NCBI GenBank assembly: GCA_046302135.1
Contig: JBKCIQ010000148.1
Span: forward strand, 1 to 22,130
DNA: 22,130 bases
From: AM-1111 sp046302135
GTDB taxonomy: Bacteria; Bacteroidota; Bacteroidia; B-17B0; Aurantibacillaceae
Reading direction: 5' to 3'
In this document: positions 1 to 8,156 of the stretch, one piece after another
Numbering within the stretch: the first letter of the stretch is position 1
How the letters are laid out: every line of letters begins with the position of its first letter
Translations under genes and position numbers: made by a program
The notes under the pieces: model-generated
The model's database searches: none
Seen by the model: the letters and a program-made list of their open reading frames with translations, nothing else
What the model was told of the DNA's origin: nothing

Positions 1-51
1 GAATACATAGTGCATGACGGAGATGTAATGCATTTTAGATTTAATGTCTAA
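1..51 (+). CDS. ychF: 3' end of YchF/Obg-like ATPase (partial)
   Basis: The window opens inside a plus-strand reading frame that encodes the last 16 residues, EYIVHDGDVMHFRFNV, and then stops with TAA. This is the typical end of the TGS domain of YchF (OLA1-type) proteins, whose C-termini read close to DGDVMxFxFNV. YchF is a ribosome-associated P-loop ATPase of the Obg family linked to translation and oxidative stress. Only the tail is visible, so the G domain and coiled coil cannot be checked. The gene converges on the response-regulator gene, with 11 bases between their stop codons. The identification rests on a short but very characteristic tail. Confidence 0.75.
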   Translation, partial: EYIVHDGDVMHFRFNV

Positions 52-62
52 TTCATAAATTT

Positions 63-1364
63 CTAGACAGTCAATCCAAACACACTTATGTCATCTGTTT
101 GTTCGTTATTTCCTTTCCAGTCAAGATGTTCTTTGTGTAAGATACTTCTATGGTTTTCTGGGTGATGGCTTGCTATCAAAGAAACAAGCATTTTAAATCT
201 TCTACTACCGAATTTTTTATTGTTCTTCCCGCCGAATTGATCAAAAAATCCATCAGAAGACATAAATAAAGAGTCGCCTTTTTCCAATTTAAAAGTTTGA
301 ACATTTTCCTCAGAAAAAAACTGCATATCTTCAGAACCAAAAACTAGTTTTGAACCTGGTACCTCAATTAATTCTCCCTTTCTAACAATCATTAATGAAA
401 TTTTAAAACCACAAAATTTTATTTCGAATGTTTTACGATCAAAGTGAAAATAACCCAATTCAGCAGAATCTTTATTTGGATTTAAATTGAGTGCTTTCTT
501 AAATTGATTATTAGCATTTAACATAATGGAGTAAATATCACTTTTGTGCTTGGTAAATTCGAAAGATTCACGCAAAGCTCCAAAAGCTAACAATGAAACA
601 AATGCCCCAGGAACCCCATGCCCTGTTGAGTCCGCAATACAATAACTTAGATGATTTTCATCATTTGAATACCAGAAAAAATCCCCGCTTACAATATCTT
701 TTGGTAATACAAGGGTAAATGCATTTAATATTTGTTCAGAAAAATCTTGTTCAGAACACAACACAGAACGCTGAATTAGTCCTGCATAATGAATACTATC
801 TAGTAACTGCTGGTTTTTATGTGAGAGTTCGAAAACTTTTTCTTCAACTATTCTTGATAAATTTTCATTAATATGTTGTAGTTGTAAATTCATTTCTTTA
901 ATTCTCAAATCTTTTTCATAAGCTTCAATTGCCTGAAAAATACAAGATTGAAATTCAAATTCTTGAATAGGTTTCGTGAGAATACGATAAACATGTGCAG
1001 CATTAACAGAATACATTACAGAATCCAAATTTGGATTTCCCGACATTAAAATCTTAATTGCTTCAGGAAAAAATTCCATAGATCTTCCTAACAAATCACT
1101 CCCAGACATTTCAGGCATAGACAAATCACTAATAATTAGTGAAGGGGTAATACCCTCATTTTGCATTTCAGTAAATAATTCTAAAGCATCGAATGGGTTA
1201 TTTACGGTCTCGACAACAAAATCAAATTCATCATATGAGTATAATTTCTCCTTAATAGTAACAGATAGGTAGTGATCGTCATCCACAATAACTACAGTAT
1301 GTTCAATCCGGCTGGACTGCTTATCCTCAATTAGGACATTACTTGTCTGTTTATTTTTAAGCAT
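63..1364 (-). CDS. Response regulator: receiver domain plus SpoIIE/PP2C-type phosphatase
   Basis: A 433-residue cytoplasmic regulator. Residues 22-150 form a receiver domain with acidic pair D28/D29, phospho-acceptor D80 (ISDLSMPEMSG), S109 and K131 (LTKP). Residues 150-190 look like a coiled-coil linker. Residues 190-433 form a SpoIIE/RsbU-like PPM phosphatase with metal-binding acids in SGDFF (D228), ADSTGHGVPGAF (D245), SSDGFFDQ (D371) and QTDDISVFG (D424/D425). In this family the phosphorylated receiver controls dephosphorylation of a Ser/Thr-phosphorylated partner, often an anti-sigma antagonist; no such partner is encoded here, so the target is unknown. The stretch after D299 lacks the DGMD-like motif common in Bacteroidota relatives and reads SAELGYFHFD. 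Its ATG overlaps the kinase stop codon by one base (TAATG), which implies translational coupling to the kinase. Confidence 0.88.
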   Translation of the reverse strand: MLKNKQTSNVLIEDKQSSRIEHTVVIVDDDHYLSVTIKEKLYSYDEFDFVVETVNNPFDALELFTEMQNEGITPSLIISDLSMPEMSGSDLLGRSMEFFPEAIKILMSGNPNLDSVMYSVNAAHVYRILTKPIQEFEFQSCIFQAIEAYEKDLRIKEMNLQLQHINENLSRIVEEKVFELSHKNQQLLDSIHYAGLIQRSVLCSEQDFSEQILNAFTLVLPKDIVSGDFFWYSNDENHLSYCIADSTGHGVPGAFVSLLAFGALRESFEFTKHKSDIYSIMLNANNQFKKALNLNPNKDSAELGYFHFDRKTFEIKFCGFKISLMIVRKGELIEVPGSKLVFGSEDMQFFSEENVQTFKLEKGDSLFMSSDGFFDQFGGKNNKKFGSRRFKMLVSLIASHHPENHRSILHKEHLDWKGNNEQTDDISVFGLTV

Positions 1365-2554
1365 TAAACCAATTTAAATTTAATATTAAAAACAGTTGAG
1401 CCTGCTGAAGATTGCACACTTAAAACTGCATCCATTTGTTCAAGATACTTTTTACATAAACTTAATCCAATTCCGGTTCCTCCTTTATCACCCTTAGTAG
1501 TATAGTATGGATTAAAAATTCTCTCAATATGCTGATCAGAAATACCAATTCCATTATCAGTAACTGAAATATTAACTTCATTCTTTATACAAAAAACCTT
1601 CAACTCAATCTTTCCCTTTTCATCAGTGGCTTCAATTGCATTTGCGAGTAAATTAATCAATACGTGAGTAAGATATTGAGGAATTCCAAATAGAGTAAAT
1701 TTTCCATTAATATCTAAAGTAAACCTTCTAGCTCTCAAACGATGTCCAAGAATGGTTACAGCCTCATTTATACTGTCTTCCAATAAAAAATTCAAAGGCT
1801 GTTCATCGGGAGAAATGTCCTTATAATTTTTAAGCGACTTAATTAAACCGGTTGCTCTATTTTTCGCAGATTCCATTACCAACAAAGACTGCTTCATATA
1901 TAGCACTGACAACAATAAATCGAAATATTTTTCACCATACTCACTTGAAAACATATCGAACAAAAAAGGATTATCAGAATCTAGTCCAGATGACGATAAA
2001 ATATCTGCACCCTGCTGGTGTTTCTTAAAATTAAAGCCATTCAACCAATTTGATATATCTTTTCTTTTTCTTCTTTCCTCTAAATGATTACCAATGATAA
2101 CTGGTCTAGTTTCCATTGAAAAGATAAAGTTTAGATAATCAGGATTCAAATGAACAGCGCGAGACAAAAAGACAATATGCTCCGTAAACTTAGTGAAATC
2201 TGAATTTAAATTATTCATAGAGTGATCCAATACATTTACAGGAGATGAAACCTCATGAATAAAGTCAGGAATTAACCTTTCTAATCTTGATGAAACTTCT
2301 TTACTATCACCCGAGCCAGCGTATGCAGATTTCCTGAGTTCATTTAAATTTTCTCTACTTTCATTTTTATCCAAATTAAAACTTCGAAAATGTGTTTCGC
2401 CTTCAATATTCTTATGAGATAAAACTCTTTCAGATAACGAAACATTTTCCTTTTGATCCCCTAAAATTAAAGCTGCGCGTTCTTTTTGAATGCTTGTGTT
2501 TTTCGGAACGTTAGAAAATTTTTGGTTTTTTTTTATTTCGATAGGTTTTTTCAA
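1364..2554 (-). CDS. Soluble sensor histidine kinase
   Basis: A 396-residue histidine kinase with no predicted membrane segment. A charged, low-complexity N-terminus (1-90) precedes an H-box with phospho-acceptor H100 (FIHEVSSPVN, HExxxP form). About 100 residues (121-220) separate this helix from the second dimerisation helix (about 221-245), far more than in a standard HisKA domain. The catalytic domain has an N-box (NLLANAIEAT, N301/N305), G1 (DNGIG, D333), F-box (IFNPYYTTK) and G2 (GGTGIGLSL, 359-367). It is the first gene of the operon and is coupled to the receiver-PP2C gene, its likely phosphorelay partner. The start is TTG at 2554-2552: the same frame reaches a stop after four upstream AAA codons, and no suitable ATG lies before the H-box. 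A 14-A run sits directly before the TTG, so start assignment is uncertain. Confidence 0.85.
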   Translation of the reverse strand: MKKPIEIKKNQKFSNVPKNTSIQKERAALILGDQKENVSLSERVLSHKNIEGETHFRSFNLDKNESRENLNELRKSAYAGSGDSKEVSSRLERLIPDFIHEVSSPVNVLDHSMNNLNSDFTKFTEHIVFLSRAVHLNPDYLNFIFSMETRPVIIGNHLEERRKRKDISNWLNGFNFKKHQQGADILSSSGLDSDNPFLFDMFSSEYGEKYFDLLLSVLYMKQSLLVMESAKNRATGLIKSLKNYKDISPDEQPLNFLLEDSINEAVTILGHRLRARRFTLDINGKFTLFGIPQYLTHVLINLLANAIEATDEKGKIELKVFCIKNEVNISVTDNGIGISDQHIERIFNPYYTTKGDKGGTGIGLSLCKKYLEQMDAVLSVQSSAGSTVFNIKFKLV

Positions 2555-2568
2555 TTTTTTTTTTTTTT
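2555..2568 (-). repeat. A14 homopolymer directly upstream of the kinase start
   Basis: Fourteen consecutive T on the plus strand, read as A14 on the coding strand, touch the TTG start of the histidine kinase. Such runs can change length by slipped-strand mispairing and are also prone to sequencing error. With 13 A, the kinase frame would continue upstream to an ATG at 2603-2601; with 14 A, that ATG frame closes after about 30 codons. Confidence 0.9.
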
Positions 2569-2624
2569 AAAATTACTCTGATATGGAACCAATATAAAGG
2601 CATTAATCAAACGACTTATAAACT

Positions 2625-2637
2625 TTGTTATTAACAA
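2625..2637. promoter_or_regulatory. Perfect palindrome TTGTTA-T-TAACAA in the divergent intergenic region
   Basis: Two perfect 6-base arms separated by one base lie between the kinase gene and the yihY-family gene, which are transcribed divergently. The site could be an operator for a dimeric regulator acting on either gene. No protein is known to bind it, and AT-rich palindromes of this size also arise by chance. Confidence 0.3.
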
Positions 2638-2698
2638 CTATTTAAGATAAAAAACTTACAGAAATTTAAATTTAAGATTTAAGGCCATAAATAATTTT

Positions 2699-2706
2699 TA
2701 ATTTTG
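2699..2706 (+). promoter_or_regulatory. TAnnTTTG (-7) promoter box before the YihY-family gene
   Basis: TAATTTTG matches the Bacteroidota -7 element exactly and ends 9 bases before the ATG at 2716. No convincing TTG -33 element is seen. If transcription starts about 7 bases downstream of the box, the message would be almost leaderless. Confidence 0.45.
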
Positions 2707-2715
2707 TTGCAGTTT

Positions 2716-4044
2716 ATGGGAAAGCGACTACTACATTTCCTACAAAAGGACCTTTGGAGCATACGACTCGATAAAGAGAGTGGTAGAAAATATTTTTTTA
2801 TTAAGCAGCTAAGGATTTTTTTGCTTGCTCTTAAAGGTTTCAAGGATGATAAATGTGTTCTGAATGCTACAGCACTTACTTATTACACTGTTTTTTCTGT
2901 GGTACCTGTAATTGCCCTAACATTCGCAATTGCTAAAGGTTTTAATTTTGAAGAAGATTTAAAGAAACAGATTCTTGATAAATTCAGTGAGCATCAGGGG
3001 GCTGTAAATAGCGCACTTGAATATGCACACAACATGCTAGAAAATGCAAAAGGCGGAGTAATTGCCGGAGTGGGAATTCTATTGTTAATTTTCAGTGTTG
3101 TCAGACTTTTGGCAAGTATAGAGGATGCATTTAATGACATTTGGCAGATCAATAAGGGCAGAACATGGATTAGAAAATTTACTGATTATACAACTATATT
3201 AATTGTTTCCCCAATATTGATTTTATTATCCGGAAGTATAAATGTTATTATAGCTTCCAAATTTTCAGAAATTTTAAATTACATGGGATTAACTGAGGAA
3301 TCAACGTTCCTTGTGACCCTATTACTCAGAACAGTTTCTTTTCTATTGCTCTTCCTCATGTTTACATTTATGTATATGGTTATACCAAATACAAAAGTTG
3401 ATTTTAAAGCTGCACTTAAAGCGGCATTTTACGCGACCATTCTTTTTGAGATAGTAAAATGGGCCTATCTTTATTTTCAAATTGGTGTTACTCAATACAA
3501 CCAGATTTATGGTAGTTTTGCGGCTCTTCCACTTTTTTTAGTTTGGATTCAGCTCAGTTGGTTTATTGTTTTATTTGGTGCTGAACTTGCCTTTTCATAC
3601 CAGAATGTGAAACACTACGAACTAGAACACGAAATCAATAATCTAAGCCATAGATATGTGAAAACATTATCAATTCTAATAATGTATTATATAACAAAAA
3701 ACTTTTCAGAAGCTCAAAAACCTTTAGGCTTATCTGAAATATCTGATAAATTAGATCTACCTGAAAGACTTTCAATTAAAATTATAAATACTCTTGAAGA
3801 ACTTGGACTCGTTAACGAAATAAAACCTGTTAATAAAAATTCGTACTCAACTTACCAACCTGCTTTGTCAGAAAAGTTTCTTACCATAAATTTTATTTTA
3901 CAAAAATTAGATACAAAGGGTGTAAACGAAATTCCGGTTGGTTCGGTCAATGAATTAAGCTTTGTACAAAACAAATTGAGTCAAATAGATAACATATTGG
4001 ATAATTCGCGAGAAAATATTCTTGTGAAAGATCTAATGACGTAA
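2716..4044 (+). CDS. YihY/BrkB family inner-membrane protein with C-terminal winged-helix-like tail
   Basis: A 442-residue member of the YihY/virulence factor BrkB family (once wrongly called RNase BN). The first membrane helix carries the family pattern ATALTYYTVFSVVPVIA (51-67). Further hydrophobic helices lie at about 113-136, 158-182, 197-224, 236-256 and 268-295, giving six in total, with the family-typical LPLFLVWIQLSW and FGAELAF near 271-293. Residues about 310-442 are hydrophilic and look like a winged helix (LGLSEISDKLDLPERLSIKI, then LEELGLV), placed in the cytoplasm. The molecular function of the family is not established. In-frame TTG codons at 2704 and 2707 are possible starts, but ATG 2716 is preferred because the TTGs overlap the promoter box. 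The stop lies 9 bases before the FAD-protein gene, suggesting co-transcription. Confidence 0.85.
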   Translation: MGKRLLHFLQKDLWSIRLDKESGRKYFFIKQLRIFLLALKGFKDDKCVLNATALTYYTVFSVVPVIALTFAIAKGFNFEEDLKKQILDKFSEHQGAVNSALEYAHNMLENAKGGVIAGVGILLLIFSVVRLLASIEDAFNDIWQINKGRTWIRKFTDYTTILIVSPILILLSGSINVIIASKFSEILNYMGLTEESTFLVTLLLRTVSFLLLFLMFTFMYMVIPNTKVDFKAALKAAFYATILFEIVKWAYLYFQIGVTQYNQIYGSFAALPLFLVWIQLSWFIVLFGAELAFSYQNVKHYELEHEINNLSHRYVKTLSILIMYYITKNFSEAQKPLGLSEISDKLDLPERLSIKIINTLEELGLVNEIKPVNKNSYSTYQPALSEKFLTINFILQKLDTKGVNEIPVGSVNELSFVQNKLSQIDNILDNSRENILVKDLMT

Positions 4045-4053
4045 CTTACATTC

Positions 4054-5652
4054 ATGAACAAAAAGATTAAGCTTTCAGTTTCCCCGGAAACCGCAGCCAA
4101 TAATCAACTTCTAAAAATTGAAATTGCCAATGAAATAGGAATTTCAGATATAAGCCAAATTACTTTCACATTATTAAAAAGGTCAATTGATGCAAGATCT
4201 AAAAGAATAAAAGTTAATTTGGATTTTGATGTTTATATTGATGAAATACCGGAAAAAAAAACGATTGATTTAGGATACAAAACAGTTGATGAAAATAAGA
4301 AAGTAGCAATAATTGGTGCAGGACCAGCCGGACTTTTTGCTGCATTAAGATTGATCGAATCAGGAATAAAACCGGTAATATTTGAGAGAGGTAAAAATGT
4401 TCGTGAAAGGAGAAGAGATTTAGCATTAATCAATAAAAAACACATAGTAAATTCAGAAAGTAACTATTGTTTTGGTGAAGGTGGTGCAGGAACATATTCT
4501 GACGGAAAACTTTATACAAGAAGTAATAAAAGAGGTGACATCAATAAAATATTGAATGCGTTAATTTATCATGGTGCAAGTCACGAAATTGCAATAGATG
4601 CTCATCCACACATTGGAACAAATAAACTTCCAGACATTATCGTTGAAATAAGAAATACAATTCTGAAATATGGAGGTGAAATTCACTTTGATTCCAAACT
4701 AATTGATCTAGATATTAAAAATGAAAAAATAAATGAAATTCAAATTCTTGATTTTAAAACAGGGTACACTAAAAGTTTTGAATTTGATAATTTAATACTT
4801 GCAACTGGGCATAGTGCCAGAGATATTTTCGAATTGCTTTACAGAAAAAAAATCCATCTTGAGGCAAAACCTTTCGCTATTGGAGTTAGGATTGAGCATC
4901 CACAAGATGTTATTGACAGAATACAATATCACTGCAGTTCAAATCAAGACCTATCTCATATTAGAAATTATTTGCCAGCCGCATCTTATTCTTTGGTTCA
5001 TCAGGTAAATGGTCGTGGTGTTTATACTTTTTGTATGTGTCCCGGAGGTATTATTGCACCATGTGCAACTTCACAGGAAGAAGTGGTTACCAATGGTTGG
5101 AGTCCATCAAAAAGAAATAATCCATATGCGAATTCCGGACTTGTTGTTGGACTTGAGAATAAAGATTTCGAAAAATTTAAAAGTAGTGGTCCATTAGCAG
5201 GACTTCGATTACAACAAGAAATAGAGAAAAAAGCATGGATTGCCGGAGGAAAGACCCAAGCTGCTCCAGCACAAAGGGCGATTGATTTTCTTCAAAATAA
5301 AGAGAGCGCCACACTTCCTAATTGTTCTTATCATCCGGGCATAATTTCAAATGATATAAAAAATGTTCTCGGAAATAAAATTTCAGATTCATTGAAGCAA
5401 GGATTGAAAGAATTCGGAAAAAAAATGAAAGGTTATCTATCAAATGAGGCAGTACTTGTGGCAACAGAATCAAGAACTTCCACACCTGTGAGAATTCCAA
5501 GAAATGCTGTAACGGGCGAACATGTAAATATTAAAGGATTGTACCCTTGCGGTGAAGGTGCCGGTTATGCCGGTGGAATTGTGAGTGCGGCAATGGATGG
5601 TGAAAATATTGCAGGAAAAATCTGCGAAAAAATCTTAACAAAACCCCTCTGA
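4054..5652 (+). CDS. FAD-dependent oxidoreductase of the COG2509 type
   Basis: A 532-residue flavoprotein. Residues 1-80 form a small N-terminal domain ending in the recurrent pattern LLKRSIDARSKRIKVNLDFDV. A dinucleotide-binding fold follows with GAGPAG at 88-93 and the acidic strand end VIFERG at 108-113. The conserved family block CFGEGGAGTYSDGKLYTR (139-156) comes next, then LATGHSARDIFELL, and near the C-terminus YPCGEGAGYAGGIVSAAMDG (497-516), which contacts the FAD. This set identifies the widespread uncharacterised FAD-dependent dehydrogenase family COG2509; its substrate is unknown. The protein has no signal peptide and should be cytoplasmic. It starts at ATG 4054, 9 bases after the YihY-family stop and without its own promoter box, so it probably shares that transcript. 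Confidence 0.85.
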   Translation: MNKKIKLSVSPETAANNQLLKIEIANEIGISDISQITFTLLKRSIDARSKRIKVNLDFDVYIDEIPEKKTIDLGYKTVDENKKVAIIGAGPAGLFAALRLIESGIKPVIFERGKNVRERRRDLALINKKHIVNSESNYCFGEGGAGTYSDGKLYTRSNKRGDINKILNALIYHGASHEIAIDAHPHIGTNKLPDIIVEIRNTILKYGGEIHFDSKLIDLDIKNEKINEIQILDFKTGYTKSFEFDNLILATGHSARDIFELLYRKKIHLEAKPFAIGVRIEHPQDVIDRIQYHCSSNQDLSHIRNYLPAASYSLVHQVNGRGVYTFCMCPGGIIAPCATSQEEVVTNGWSPSKRNNPYANSGLVVGLENKDFEKFKSSGPLAGLRLQQEIEKKAWIAGGKTQAAPAQRAIDFLQNKESATLPNCSYHPGIISNDIKNVLGNKISDSLKQGLKEFGKKMKGYLSNEAVLVATESRTSTPVRIPRNAVTGEHVNIKGLYPCGEGAGYAGGIVSAAMDGENIAGKICEKILTKPL

Positions 5653-5696
5653 AAAATATAGTTTTTAACTTTAAGAAAGCTTCTTTCTCATTTACG

Positions 5697-5704
5697 TAAA
5701 TTTG
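5697..5704 (+). promoter_or_regulatory. TAnnTTTG (-7) promoter box before pcrA
   Basis: TAAATTTG is an exact match to the Bacteroidota -7 element and ends 7 bases before the pcrA ATG at 5712. It suggests that the helicase has its own promoter rather than depending only on the upstream genes. No clear -33 TTG was found. Confidence 0.45.
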
Positions 5705-5711
5705 TTCTTGA

Positions 5712-8156
5712 ATGACAGATTTTTCTTACCTCAATGATTTGAATCCGGCACAGAGAGATGCTGTAGAACATTGTGAGGGTCCATCTATGATACTCGCTGG
5801 TGCAGGTTCAGGAAAAACAAGGGTACTTACCTACCGAATTGCGCACATTATGAAAAAGGGTGTTGATCCTTTTAATATTCTTGCACTGACATTTACAAAT
5901 AAGGCTGCTCGTGAGATGAAATCAAGAATTGCAAAAATAGTTGGTGAGAGCGAGGCAAAAGCGTTGTGGATGGGAACGTTTCACTCTGTTTTTTCAAGGA
6001 TGCTACGTTTTGAATCGGATCTCATTGGATACCCGAAAAATTTTACTATTTACGATAGCGATGACTCAAAAGGTTTAATCAAAGAGATCATTAAAGGGTT
6101 TAAACTTGATGATAAAGTTTATAAACCTTCTGCGGTTTTATCAAGAATATCTGCAGCAAAAAATAATCTCATCTCGGCACAAAAATATGTTCAGAATCCT
6201 TTAGCGGTTGAAGAGGACAAGGCCGCAAGAATGCCGTTGTTGGGTCAAATTTTTATTACCTACCAGAAAAGATTGTTTAAGGCAGGCGCGATGGATTTTG
6301 ATGATTTGCTTTTCAATACTAATCTATTATTACGTGATCATCCAAAAGTATTATTTAAGTACCAGGATAAGTTCAGATATATTTTGGTAGATGAGTACCA
6401 GGACACCAATTTTTCACAATATGTAATCATCAGACAACTTGCGGCAAGATTTCAAAATATTTGTGTGGTAGGAGATGACGCTCAGAGCATTTATGCATTT
6501 CGCGGTGCAAACATTCAAAATATTCTGAATTTTGAAAAGGATTATCCGGACTTGAAAACTTTTAAGCTGGAACAAAATTACAGAAGTACTCAAAACATTG
6601 TAAATGCTGCGAATGCTGTAATAAACAATAACAAGGAGCAATTTAAAAAATCTGTGTGGACGCAAAATCCAAACGGAGAAAAAATAACGGTTGTAAGAAC
6701 TAACACTGATAATGAAGAAGGTATTCATGTTGCGCACACCATATTCAGAACAAAAAACAATGAAAGGCTAAGCAACAGCAGTTTTGCAATTTTATACAGG
6801 ACTAATGCACAAAGCAGGGCTCTGGAAGAGGCACTGAGGAAAATGAACATTCCCTATAAGATTTATGGTGGCATTTCATTTTATCAACGAAAAGAGATTA
6901 AAGACCTAATGGCATACTTCCGTTTGGCAGTAAATAATCATGATGATGAGTCTTTGAGAAGAATCATCAATTACCCTACACGTGGCATTGGTCAGACTAC
7001 TATGGATAAAATAAGTATTGCTGCTGCAGATAACGATGTAAGCTTATTTACCGTAATAGATAACATTAGAGAATTTAATCTTGGGATTAATAGTACAACC
7101 CTAAATAAGATACAAGATTTTGGCAACATGATTAAAAATTTTTCACAAATGCTCTTTGTTAGAGACGCATTTGAATTGGGAAATCATATTGCCGGAGTAA
7201 CAGGAATTTTAAAGGATTTGCACACAGACAAAACTCCTGAAGGGGTAAGTCGTTATGAAAACATTCAGGAATTATTAAATGGTATTAAAGATTTTACTGA
7301 AAACAGCAGAAGCCCGCAAGACGAAGATTTGAAAAACTCTCTAATTCCAGACGATATAAATCCTTTAGATTTGTTTGATACAGATAAAGTTGAACCTGGA
7401 AATATAAGAACGTTGGATGAGTTTATGATGGATGTCGCACTTTTAACAGATTCAGATGAAAAAGACGATGAAGTAAACGCAGACAGAGTTTCTTTGATGA
7501 CAATACACGCCGCTAAAGGGCTGGAGTTTCCTTATGTTTTTATTGTTGGCATGGAAGAGAATTTATTTCCATCTCAACTTTCGTTGGAAAGTAGGACAGA
7601 CCTTGAAGAAGAGCGAAGACTTTTTTACGTTGCGCTTACTCGAGCTGAAAAGAAGGCGATTTTATCATACGCAATAGTTCGATATCGTTACGGTAAAGTA
7701 AACTATAGTGAACCTAGTCGTTTTTTAGATGAGTTGAGCGAGGAATTTACTGAGTTTCCTGCTGAAGATGCCATGCCAAAATTTTCATCTGACACTTTTT
7801 CAAGCTTCGGAAATCATTGGGATAAAGCTCAAACTAAAAAATCAAACTCCCAAAATAAATCGAATTTTAATACTTCAGGAAATAAGCCTTCAAGTCCAGA
7901 CTCAATCTCATTTCTTCCGAAAAAAAATTTAGTTTCTATCAGTAAAAAATCAAATACTTCGCCTTTAATTTTAGCAGACACTGAAGTAATTAAAAGCCTT
8001 AAGCCAGAAATGCAAATAGAACACGAAAAGTTTGGTGTTGGAAAAGTTCTTAAAATAGAAGGTACATTTCCCGATCTTAAAGCAACAATTCATTTTGGGA
8101 ACTCAGGTCAAAAAATGCTCTTGCTAAAGTTTGCTAGATTAAAAATAATTGGGTAG
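5712..8156 (+). CDS. pcrA: UvrD/PcrA-type DNA helicase (superfamily 1)
   Basis: An 814-residue SF1A 3'-5' helicase acting in nucleotide excision repair, replication restart and removal of proteins from DNA. Visible motifs are the Q-motif LNPAQRDAV (Q14), Walker A GAGSGKT (30-36), motif Ia LTFTNKAAREMK (59-70), GTFHS (88-92), Walker B VDEYQDT (226-232), motif III VVGDDAQSIYAFRGA, motif IV LEQNYRST, motif V TIHAAKGLEFPYVF and motif VI EERRLFYVALTRA. A Ser/Asn/Lys-rich linker (about 690-760) leads to a C-terminal Tudor-like domain (HEKFGVGKVLKIEG, about 780-793) of the kind that binds RNA polymerase in PcrA/UvrD. Length is slightly above the usual 720-780. Its TAG stop abuts the cmk stop codon on the other strand with no spacer. 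PcrA and UvrD names are used interchangeably in this phylum. Confidence 0.95.
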   Translation: MTDFSYLNDLNPAQRDAVEHCEGPSMILAGAGSGKTRVLTYRIAHIMKKGVDPFNILALTFTNKAAREMKSRIAKIVGESEAKALWMGTFHSVFSRMLRFESDLIGYPKNFTIYDSDDSKGLIKEIIKGFKLDDKVYKPSAVLSRISAAKNNLISAQKYVQNPLAVEEDKAARMPLLGQIFITYQKRLFKAGAMDFDDLLFNTNLLLRDHPKVLFKYQDKFRYILVDEYQDTNFSQYVIIRQLAARFQNICVVGDDAQSIYAFRGANIQNILNFEKDYPDLKTFKLEQNYRSTQNIVNAANAVINNNKEQFKKSVWTQNPNGEKITVVRTNTDNEEGIHVAHTIFRTKNNERLSNSSFAILYRTNAQSRALEEALRKMNIPYKIYGGISFYQRKEIKDLMAYFRLAVNNHDDESLRRIINYPTRGIGQTTMDKISIAAADNDVSLFTVIDNIREFNLGINSTTLNKIQDFGNMIKNFSQMLFVRDAFELGNHIAGVTGILKDLHTDKTPEGVSRYENIQELLNGIKDFTENSRSPQDEDLKNSLIPDDINPLDLFDTDKVEPGNIRTLDEFMMDVALLTDSDEKDDEVNADRVSLMTIHAAKGLEFPYVFIVGMEENLFPSQLSLESRTDLEEERRLFYVALTRAEKKAILSYAIVRYRYGKVNYSEPSRFLDELSEEFTEFPAEDAMPKFSSDTFSSFGNHWDKAQTKKSNSQNKSNFNTSGNKPSSPDSISFLPKKNLVSISKKSNTSPLILADTEVIKSLKPEMQIEHEKFGVGKVLKIEGTFPDLKATIHFGNSGQKMLLLKFARLKIIG

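Noticed and set aside
4214..5500. Several 60-70 codon open frames on either strand inside the FAD-protein gene
   Set aside because: They overlap a well-supported gene, have no recognisable domains and show unnatural composition; they are shadow frames.
5674..5688. Small hairpin AGAAAG-CTT-CTTTCT after the FAD-protein gene
   Set aside because: The stem is only six pairs with two G-C pairs and has no U-run, so it is not a convincing terminator.
6414..6737. 107-codon minus-strand open frame inside pcrA
   Set aside because: It lies opposite conserved helicase motifs and encodes a low-complexity hydrophobic product with no family signature.
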